NCBI RefSeq assembly: GCF_041021895.1
Contig: NZ_CP157429.1
Span: forward strand, 62,001-126,000
Length of the DNA: 64,000 bases
Direction of reading: 5' to 3'
DNA from: Acinetobacter sp. XH1741
GTDB lineage: Bacteria > Pseudomonadota > Gammaproteobacteria > Pseudomonadales > Moraxellaceae
Below the pieces are notes generated by a model. It did not search any database, was not told the DNA's origin, and saw only the letters and a list, made by a program, of their open reading frames with translations. The position numbers and the translations under genes were made by a program. Shown here piece after piece: positions 20,273 through 27,485 of the stretch (position 1 is its first letter; each line of letters starts with the position of its first letter).

Positions 20273-21064
20273 CTTCATCTGGGAGAGTTGAGTTTGATCA
20301 TAGATCATTCGATAGCCTGCTTGTTGCATTTCTGCGATCAAATTCCGTTGGTCTATCCGTTCTCCCCCTTGATCTTTCGGCAGAAATTGACGCTTACCCC
20401 CGCCTAGAATCACATCAACCCCATCTTTTAATTTGACGTTATAACGCTGATAGATATCACCTTGCGAACTTGGTACTAATTGGGATGCTATGTCATTTTC
20501 AGCATCACGATGACAAATATGAGCATAAGTCGATGCTGGTGTAGCATGCGTAATGCGAGTTGTTGTGACTACCCCTGTACCCCAACCTCGTGCTTTGGCC
20601 AATTCGAGTAAAGTTTGGGTGTCTTGCTTATTTTGGTTCTGAGGATTGGTTCCACATTGATGATTTCCGGCCTGATTTGGTTCTACTGCAATTGTTCCAG
20701 TCTGCATGGATATCACTTCATTTTTCATTTTTACACCTGTCATATAGGCACCCAGCGATGGTGCGCTATCTGTAACCTGTGCACCTTCTGAGAAAGTACG
20801 AACAAATGCTGACTCTGGCAGTTGATCTATTGGCAGTTGGCCATCTTCACCAACAGCGTAAATTCGTGCAGCTGTTAGTGTCGTGATACCCATTGCATCT
20901 TCCAAGAAAAAAACCACACGTTGAGGCTGTTTTGATGGTTGTACTGAAGTAGAAGTTGATTGAACTAAAGCAGGACTTTGACAGCACGTCAAAATAACTG
21001 TGCCCAAACTACACCATGCCAAACTTATTAATTTTTTATTAAATTTTTTCTTATGCCAAAGCAT
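20210..21064 (-). pseudogene. Alkaline phosphatase (PhoA family) lipoprotein, C-terminally truncated
   Basis: Starts with a lipoprotein-like signal (SLGTVILTCCQS lipobox region). It contains the metal-site Asp in FFLEDAMGITTLTAARIYA, the nucleophilic Ser in VTDSAPSLGAYMTGVK, and the THATPASTYAH region. Similarity stops after YDQTQLSQMKLG; the last 18 codons are repeat DNA read in frame. About 265 native residues remain of a family norm near 450-550, so the second half of the metal site is missing and activity is not expected. It shares a phosphorus-acquisition theme with ptx but is far from it. Confidence 0.85.
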
Positions 21065-21173
21065 TGCATCAACTCATCTTAGGATGGTCGAAAAATACGC
21101 TTTAAATATTCAATTTACATGACAAATTTATGAAAATATTATTATGACTACTTATATAAATTTTCCTAATTGC

Positions 21174-21208
21174 AAAAAATAGTGTAGCAACTTGCTACAC
21201 TATTTTTT
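21174..21208. promoter_or_regulatory. 35-bp perfect palindrome after parB (candidate centromere site 1, possible terminator)
   Basis: Perfect 17-bp arms around one central base, with core TGTAGCAACTTGCTACA at 21183-21199. The outer A6/T6 runs would also make a bidirectional terminator for parB. The same 17-bp core occurs at 24241 and 26261. Confidence 0.7.
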
Positions 21209-21212
21209 TACT

Positions 21213-21848
21213 TTATTTTTCTAACATTCGTTTTAGGAAAGCTTTTAATTCTTGTAAATTTTGATCATCAAATTGGCCCATTTTTAAAGATACCTTTAAT
21301 GTATTATGGTCAAATTTGATATTACCAGCAACTTTCCCATCATATTCAATTTTATGTACAATTGAAGTTTGAATTACTTCTTTCGTTTCTCTTGACTTAA
21401 AGATTTTTTCAGCTAGTGATGCCAGTTTTGTCTGTTCAACTTCTTTTTTAAGCAATTTTGACCATGCTTCGAATAATGCTTCTTTAGCATTTTCATGGTT
21501 TTCATCATGATCTGATAGAAACTTTTTCACTGCTGTAGCAGCGGTCCGTGCTAATAATGACGGCTGTTTCTCCAAATCTTCAATCAACTCTCCAGGTAAT
21601 TTTTCAAAAGATAAATATTTATACATATCTTCACGATTCATACCTAATGACTTTGCTAACTTCTGCTTATTTTTTTTTAATTTTTCATCCAAAGAAGTTA
21701 ATCCAACATATATTTCATAATCTGTCAGATCTTCTCGCTTTAAATTTTCAGCTAATGTTAATAAAGCAACTTCTTCATCCGATGCATCAATAATGATTAC
21801 TTCAATAGTGTTCTTATTGAGAAATTGGTGGGCTTTCAATCGTCTTTC
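21213..21848 (-). pseudogene. parB: ParB C-terminal part, separated by IS insertion
   Basis: Plasmid partition protein ParB, 3' fragment. It begins inside the conserved box as ERRLKAHQFL and continues through the HTH region (QKLAKSLGMNREDMYKYLSF) and a C-terminal dimerisation part. Joining it to 23131-23398 with one copy of the 4-bp duplication (TTTC on the plus strand) removed gives a continuous 900-nt frame reading LIAGERRLKAHQ, which proves a clean insertion. A TTG at 21839 could start an N-terminally truncated protein. Confidence 0.9.
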
Positions 21849-21909
21849 AGAGGTGGTCCCACATGTTTGAACAACTAAAAGCTTATTTATAAGTGATACT
21901 CTGCTCTAG

Positions 21910-22650
21910 TTAAGCTACCTTATTTTGTTGTGGTAGCTGGTCATAGTAAAACTCATCTGGAGTCATTTTGTCCAGACTCGAATGAGGTCGTTTCAAATTA
22001 TAAAATTCAAAATATGCGTTTAATTGCTTCTTCGCATCCAAAACATTGCTGTAGGCTTTGAGATACACCTCTTCATATTTAACGCTCCGCCATAATCGTT
22101 CAACCATCACATTATCAACCCATCGACCTTTACCATCCATGCTGATTTGGATGTCATTTGATTTCAATACATCAATAAATGCATCACTGGTAAACTGACT
22201 GCCTTGGTCTGTATTAAATATTTCAGGTCGACCATATTTTTCAATAGCTTCATTTAATGTTTCTATGCAAAATGTAACCTCCATACTAATCGATACTCTA
22301 TGCGCAAGTACCTTGCGGCTATGCCAATCAATCACAGCACATAAATAAACAAAGCCTTTTGCCATAGGGATATACGTTATATCCGTAGACCACACTTGAT
22401 TACTGCGCTGAATAGCCAATCCTTTGAGCAGATATGGATATTTGCGGTGAGCTTGATTAGCCTGGCTTAAATTTGGTTTGCAATATAACGCATTAATGCC
22501 CATTTTCTTCATTAAAGTACGTGTATGACGTCGTCCTATATGATGTCCTTGACGATTCAACAAATCACGCATCATACGGCTACCTGCAAAAGGGTATTGC
22601 ATATGTAACTCATCCATACACCGCATCAGCTTCAGATCTGATGCACTCAC
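21910..22650 (-). CDS. IS3-family transposase OrfB (in parB element)
   Basis: Catalytic integrase-core protein with WSTDITYIPM (first Asp), FNTDQGSQFTS (second Asp) and NVMVERLWRSVKYEEVY (Glu). The frame is open well upstream of the GTG at 22650, up to a T TTT TTA slippery heptamer (22788-22782) inside orfA, so it is normally made as a -1 frameshift OrfAB fusion. All catalytic residues are present, so the element is probably functional. Confidence 0.92.
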   Translation of the reverse strand: MSASDLKLMRCMDELHMQYPFAGSRMMRDLLNRQGHHIGRRHTRTLMKKMGINALYCKPNLSQANQAHRKYPYLLKGLAIQRSNQVWSTDITYIPMAKGFVYLCAVIDWHSRKVLAHRVSISMEVTFCIETLNEAIEKYGRPEIFNTDQGSQFTSDAFIDVLKSNDIQISMDGKGRWVDNVMVERLWRSVKYEEVYLKAYSNVLDAKKQLNAYFEFYNLKRPHSSLDKMTPDEFYYDQLPQQNKVA

Positions 22651-22736
22651 AGGTTTTGGGCGATAGTAATAACAACCACGGGAGACTTTCAGCAGCTGAG
22701 CTTGCTTAGATACTGAAATCTGAAGTGAGTCATCGA

Positions 22737-23042
22737 TTAACTTTTGTGGTTGAAGCGGCCCAGTTTCTTCAACACACCTTCTAAAAAATCAATTTCTAAT
22801 GCCTGCTCACCGATTTTTGCATGTAGTTTTTTTAGATCGATGGGTGGTTCTGTTGGAGCTTTTGATTGATCGAAAGCTTGCGAGGAAGCTGAAATCAGTT
22901 GATTTTTCCAGTCGATAATTTGGTTTTGATGAACATCAAATTCAGCACTCAATTCAGCAAGTGTTTTTTCTGCTTTAATCGCAGCAAGTGCTACCTTAGC
23001 TTTAAAATCATTTGAATGATTTCTTCTTGGTCTACGTGCCAT
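22737..23042 (-). CDS. IS3-family transposase OrfA (in parB element)
   Basis: 101-residue HTH protein (ALAAIKAEKTLAELSAEFDV, HQNQIIDWKNQL) with a C-terminal leucine zipper. The ATG at 23042 is chosen because GGAG lies 6 nt upstream. It contains the frameshift signal leading into orfB. Confidence 0.9.
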   Translation of the reverse strand: MARRPRRNHSNDFKAKVALAAIKAEKTLAELSAEFDVHQNQIIDWKNQLISASSQAFDQSKAPTEPPIDLKKLHAKIGEQALEIDFLEGVLKKLGRFNHKS

Positions 23043-23130
23043 AAAATACTCCATATATTGATGTTTATAACATCATTTGGGGAGCAAAATATCACTTATA
23101 AGTGTTGTTCAAATTTCCTGATCCACCTCT

Positions 23131-23398
23131 TTTCACCAGCAATCAACTCATATTTATCATTTATTCTACGAACTGCAATTGGTTGTAATAGCCCAATTTC
23201 TTCAATTGATGCTGCTAAATCTTCAATATCTTGTTGATTAAAGAGTTTTCGAGGCTGGTTAGGGCTAGCCTGAATATCTGTAATTTGTACATTACGTCTT
23301 AGCTCTTTGACATCGTTAATATGCTCCTTTTGGGCATGTTGATGCTTTTGAGTATTTTGCTGAAGACGTTTAGCCAATAGCTCTTTATTACTTACCAT
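23131..23398 (-). pseudogene. parB: ParB N-terminal part, cut by IS insertion
   Basis: Start of plasmid ParB with the arm and box I region (IQASPNQPRKLFNQQDIEDL, EEIGLLQPIAVRR, KYELIAGE). It reads into the IS end after GEK and stops soon after. It begins 18 bp after the parA stop, forming a parAB operon. Without ParB the plasmid would lose active partition unless another system compensates. Confidence 0.9.
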
Positions 23399-23416
23399 AG
23401 TATTTCCAGAATTATA

Positions 23417-24193
23417 TTATCCGACACGCTGAACAATTTCTTGTGCTAAAGTTTCAAAAGCTTTTCGAACTTTTGAGTTTTTATCAACAGATAATAAAGG
23501 TTGTTGCAAAATTGCAGCTTGATTAACCTTAGTGCTCATTGGAATTGTGGTATGCAATAATTCTCCAACTTGATTAAATGCTTCATCTTTTATTAATTTA
23601 CATACATTCTGACGCTCATCATGTTTAATTAATAAAGCACCTAAGAGTTCTAATTCAGGGTTAACTCTTCTAATTTTACTTAAATGATTAATTAAATCAG
23701 TAACACCATAGAGACCGTATTGTGAACCAGATTCAATTGGAACAATAACATGTGTCGAAGCGGCTAAAGCATTGCTGGTTAGTAATTTTAAGCTAGGAGG
23801 GCAATCAATAAGAATGTAGTCATATAATCCTTCTAGAATTTCCAATTTATTTGAAAGTTCCTCGGATGGTCTTGGTGCATCATCTTTCAATTGATCTTCA
23901 GTTTTACCAAGAGTTAATGAGCCATATATTAAAGAAACATTTTTAAATTTTGTTTCTTCTTCTAATGCTTCCGATAATAGACTTATATCACCAATAAGTA
24001 ATTCAGCTGATGTAGTTTCAACTTCGCTAGGGTGTCTTAATCCTATATGTAAACTTGCATTTGCTTGTGGATCCAGATCAATTACTAAGACCTTATTTCC
24101 TAATTCAGCAAGTTCTGAAGCAAGATGTACTACAGTAGTTGTTTTCCCGCAACCACCTTTATGATTAGCTACAGCAATGATTTTAGTTGACAT
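23417..24193 (-). CDS. parA: ParA partition ATPase
   Basis: Walker-type partition ATPase of 258 residues. Deviant Walker A is NHKGGCGKTTT (about residues 9-19), followed by VIDLDPQANAS (Walker A') and ILIDCPPSL (Walker B). It lacks the N-terminal HTH of type Ia ParA, so autoregulation by ParA alone is less likely; a 17-bp palindrome 48 bp upstream is a candidate control or centromere site. It drives plasmid segregation together with ParB, which is disrupted here. Confidence 0.93.
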   Translation of the reverse strand: MSTKIIAVANHKGGCGKTTTVVHLASELAELGNKVLVIDLDPQANASLHIGLRHPSEVETTSAELLIGDISLLSEALEEETKFKNVSLIYGSLTLGKTEDQLKDDAPRPSEELSNKLEILEGLYDYILIDCPPSLKLLTSNALAASTHVIVPIESGSQYGLYGVTDLINHLSKIRRVNPELELLGALLIKHDERQNVCKLIKDEAFNQVGELLHTTIPMSTKVNQAAILQQPLLSVDKNSKVRKAFETLAQEIVQRVG

Positions 24194-24240
24194 ATTTGTC
24201 TTAAGGAATTTACTTTGATTTCATTTAATATAAAGATATT

Positions 24241-24257
24241 TGTAGCAACTTGCTACA
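24241..24257. promoter_or_regulatory. 17-bp palindrome upstream of parA (candidate centromere site 2)
   Basis: TGTAGCAACTTGCTACA, identical to the site after parB and differing only at the central base from the one after rep. It lies 48 bp before parA, where ParB binding could also repress the par operon. Confidence 0.65.
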
Positions 24258-24428
24258 GTTCCTTTGTCATATTTTTATCTTTTGAATTCAAAAGATGTGG
24301 GAAAAACATTTCTTAACTTTTTTAAAAAATATAGCTAGCTAATTTTAATTAGTATTAATTAGTATTAATTAGTTAATTATAATTAGACAAGTTTTATTTT
24401 TTAAAAAACAATTAGATAGATTTTTTAA

Positions 24429-24553
24429 AGTGGAAGGTTTGTCACTAATAAGTGGAAGGCCTGTCACCGATAAGTGGAAGGTTTGTCACTAATAAGTGGA
24501 AGGTTTGTCACTGATAAGTGGAAGGTTTGTCACTATGGTGGAAGACTTGTCAT
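24429..24553 (+). repeat. Iteron array of the replication origin
   Basis: Five tandem 22-bp repeats with core AGTGGAAGGTTTGTCAC start at 24429, 24451, 24473, 24495 and 24517, followed by a degenerate copy at 24538. They are the expected binding sites of the downstream Rep_3 initiator. An AT-rich stretch with short AATTAGTATT repeats (about 24330-24410) lies to the left and is a likely DNA-unwinding element. Confidence 0.92.
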
Positions 24554-25084
24554 TGTGATTTATTTTAATGTGTATTTTTTAATTTAAAACAATACGATTC
24601 AACTGCTTGTGATGTTGATAAGTTTGTTTTTATTGAAATAAAGGTGGAAGACTTGTCATTAGATGTTTTTTATTCTGTGGATAAAATATTTGTATAAAAT
24701 TTAATTGATAACATGATGTTTGATAGTCAAGAATACCGGAATGGTGGAAGGCTTGTCACTTTAATGGTGGAATATGTGTTGAGTAATTCCACTTTAGTGG
24801 TGCTGTAGGCTATTCCTACTTTCAAATTGATTGCTTGAGCGACACAGATGAATTATCAAAGGTGGAAGAACTGTCACTTAAAAGTGTTTATTTTTATATT
24901 TATTCCACCATAAGGCTGAATAGTACCAAAATTGCACTTTAATAGTGACACTTCTTCCACTCTTAAGGTGTTTGATGGGCATAAACTGAGTTAATTTAAT
25001 GTAAGTATGAGAAAATAGTGAGCGGTTTGCATCTTCTTCCACTTTTGTGTATAACATGTAGAAAATATTTTAATCTTTCCACTT
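24554..25084. promoter_or_regulatory. Dispersed iterons and rep promoter region
   Basis: Single iteron-like sites lie at 24644-24659, 24744-24759 and 24862-24877 on the plus strand. An inverted copy lies at 24945-24960 and an inverted half at 25033-25042, just ahead of rep. Inverted iteron halves near the initiator promoter are typical for Rep autoregulation. No other gene is visible here. Confidence 0.75.
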
Positions 25085-26257
25085 ATGAGCAATCACAACG
25101 AACCAGAAGAATTAGAACATCTACCTTATTGTATTGGTAACATTCGACATAATGGAGTAGTCAGCACTAGTAACCGTCTGATTAGACCAATTGAATTATC
25201 ATCTAATGAGTATAAAGCTCTTCTTTATGCAATGGCTGTTGCGAATTATGGTGAGAAGAATAATCAAGATCGTGAAATTACAGAGCAAACTTATATTTAT
25301 TTGCATAAAGATGATTTAGGCGAATTATTAGGATTAGATAAAAAGAATTCCATTAATGTTGCTATTGATCGTATTTATAAAGAATTATCATCACGAGTAG
25401 CTCATTTTGTAATTGAAGAGCCCGTGGATGATAATAAGCGTAAAGTTAAAAAAGTACACTCAGTAGTACCAATTATTCGTGAACTCCGTTGGGAAGATGA
25501 TGCTAAAAATGCTTTGCAGATACGTTTCACCAGTGAAGTACTTCCGTATTTTACTCGTTTAGCAAATGGAAATTTTACGACCTATCAATTGAAAGATTTA
25601 TTTGCTTTGGACTCTGTAACCAGTATGAGTTTGTATTCATACTTTATCAAAAATGAATTTAAGTATGCTAATCAAGATTCTTATGAGGTTGAACTTTCAC
25701 TTGAGAATATCAAAGCATTAATTGATATTGGGGAGAAAAAATACGATCGTTGGGTTGATTTTAGACGATACGTTTTAGACAAGATTATTGAAGAAATTAA
25801 TGAAAGGACTAGTCTTCAATTAGAGTACGATACCATCAAGAAAGGTCGACCTATTGTCGGAGTTCGATTTAAAATTCTTAATAGGCATGCCACTGAAGTT
25901 GTTGTATCTAATACTAATGATAAGACTCAAATCTATTTAGATGTCAATTTTGATGATAACGCGCTTGTTAAAGAATTAGGTGCGAAGTTCGATATGACTG
26001 TAAGGTCTTGGTACATCTATGCAAACGACCCAAATTATAAACAGTTTAGTAAGTGGTTTAAGACAGAAGGGTGCTTAACTGAATCTCAAGCAAATGTGAT
26101 AGTTAATGATATTATGTTCCAAATGGATTTTGCTGTAGCTGGCAGTTCAATGAGTGAATTTAAGAAAGAAATGAAATATAAATTAAAAAATAATCCAAAT
26201 TTTGTAAAAGAAAATAGAAAACGATTGAATGAAATCTTTGGAAAAGACGTTATATGA
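25085..26257 (+). CDS. repB: Rep_3-family replication initiator with C-terminal DUF5710-like domain
   Basis: Plasmid replication initiator with paired winged-helix domains (NRLIRPIELSSNEYKALLYA to about residue 265) that should bind the adjacent iterons. It is 390 residues, longer than usual for this family. The extra C-terminal part contains IYLDVNFDDNALVKELGAKF and VRSWYIY (about residues 282-328), which resembles the DUF5710 fold seen in primase-like and plasmid proteins. The start follows AT-rich DNA without a strong ribosome site. It probably represses its own promoter through inverted iterons. Confidence 0.88.
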   Translation: MSNHNEPEELEHLPYCIGNIRHNGVVSTSNRLIRPIELSSNEYKALLYAMAVANYGEKNNQDREITEQTYIYLHKDDLGELLGLDKKNSINVAIDRIYKELSSRVAHFVIEEPVDDNKRKVKKVHSVVPIIRELRWEDDAKNALQIRFTSEVLPYFTRLANGNFTTYQLKDLFALDSVTSMSLYSYFIKNEFKYANQDSYEVELSLENIKALIDIGEKKYDRWVDFRRYVLDKIIEEINERTSLQLEYDTIKKGRPIVGVRFKILNRHATEVVVSNTNDKTQIYLDVNFDDNALVKELGAKFDMTVRSWYIYANDPNYKQFSKWFKTEGCLTESQANVIVNDIMFQMDFAVAGSSMSEFKKEMKYKLKNNPNFVKENRKRLNEIFGKDVI

Positions 26258-26259
26258 CT

Positions 26260-26278
26260 GTGTAGCAAGTTGCTACAC
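26260..26278. promoter_or_regulatory. 19-bp palindrome after rep (candidate centromere site 3)
   Basis: Perfect inverted repeat with core TGTAGCAAGTTGCTACA, 3 bp after the rep stop. It is followed by TTTTTAC and could double as a terminator. It matches the two palindromes around parAB apart from the central base. Confidence 0.65.
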
Positions 26279-26333
26279 TTTTTACTATAAGATGTAAAAT
26301 AAGCTTAATATCAGTTTATGTCATATTTTTATA

Positions 26334-27375
26334 GGGCTTTGTTGCATAAAGGTTTGAAAGATAGAAGCGATCCTAATTGAGCCAAATTCAAGTGACAACT
26401 TGGGTGTGAGGGCGCCCCAATTCTGTGAATTTGTTCAAAAGGGCTACGCGTGCATGAATCTCATTCACCTGACTAGGAAAACTCCTTGCTGTTAATTTAT
26501 CGCCTAATAATTTGATGCAATGCATCTTGGTTTCCACCAAACTTCGACGGTGATAACCAGACCACTTTTTCCAAAGTGACCTTCCTAGCAGTTTGACTGT
26601 TTTCAATAACTCATTTCGCTCTATAGACCTGACTTGCTAATCTTTCCGAGGCTTTGTATTCTTCCTGGGTGGAATGACCGCATGTGCATCACGATTTAAA
26701 ATGACTTGTCGGCAGTGCTTTGTGTCATAAGCACCATCTGTATAAACTGAATCAATTCGTTCATCCAAGGGAACTTGAGAAAGTAAATCTTCGAGCACTT
26801 GTGAATCGCTGACATTATTTGTCGTGAGTTGTACTGTACGTATTTGAAGGGTTTCAGCTTCTATAGCAATATGGAGCTTACGCGATTGGCGACGATATTC
26901 AGATCCATGTTTCTTGCATTTCCATTCACCTCCACCTAGAAATTTCAAGCCAGTAGAGTCCACGAGTAGATGCAGACCATCTCTACTTTTTTGGTAGCTA
27001 ATTGCAATATCAATATGCTTTTGTCTTCTACAAAGCGTGGTGTAATCTGGTGCTGTCCAATTTAATACACAAATTTTAATCAGACTTTGGACAAAGCCAG
27101 TGACCATATGTAAAGATAGACGGAATAAGGATTTAATCATTAACCAGCATTGGATAGCTGCGTCGGAGTAGGTTTGATTTCGCCCTTGTTTGCCTTTTGA
27201 TGGAGCATACCATTGCGTAGCAGGATCAAACCAAATGGCAATATTTCCGCGACTCATGAGTGCTCGGTTATATGCGGGCCAATTGGTTGTGCGGTAGATT
27301 TTGTGTGTAGGCTTCTTCATTTAAAAATTATATCGCTGAAAAAGCCGTTACAGATAGGTTTGTGCAACAAAGCCC
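26334..27375 (-). mobile_element. IS5-family element, left copy (transposase broken)
   Basis: About 1042 bp with ends GGGCTTTGTTGCA at both termini (inverted). It is related to, but clearly diverged from, the copy at 32573-33611, and lies in opposite orientation. No target duplication is seen at the ends. Confidence 0.88.
26388..27320 (-). pseudogene. IS5-family (IS903-like) transposase with in-frame stop
   Basis: DDE transposase, about 310 codons. The frame continues without length change across one TAG (about 26637), where the related copy reads Lys (KPWKDKKMGS versus KPRKD-stop-QVRS). A single nonsense codon therefore separates the 227-residue N-terminal part from the 72-residue C-terminal part (WSGYHRRSLVETKMHCIK, carrying the catalytic Glu). 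Confidence 0.88.
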
Positions 27376-27485
27376 TTAGTTGAAAAAACTTTTAGATTTC
27401 ATGCTCACACACCACCTAAAACAAAAAATATCTGATTGATTTTACAGGCTTTTAATTTAATGTTTTATTCTACCCACTCGCAATA

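Larger units (their letters stand above)
21849..23130 (-). mobile_element. IS3-family element inserted in parB
   Basis: 1282 bp, ends AGAGGTGG at each terminus as inverted repeats with further matching TTTGAACAAC, flanked by a 4-bp target duplication (TTTC at 21845-21848 and 23131-23134). It carries orfA and orfB on the minus strand. It is a different IS3 lineage from the copies at 5192 and 40382. Confidence 0.92.

Noticed and set aside
24429..24553. Short regular repeats resembling a CRISPR array
   Set aside because: The 22-bp units are tandem without unique spacers, no cas genes are nearby, and a Rep_3 initiator follows; they are iterons.
26637..26639. Recoding (read-through) of the TAG in the left IS5 transposase
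   Set aside because: No downstream stimulatory structure is visible and the sister copy has a sense codon; a nonsense mutation is simpler.
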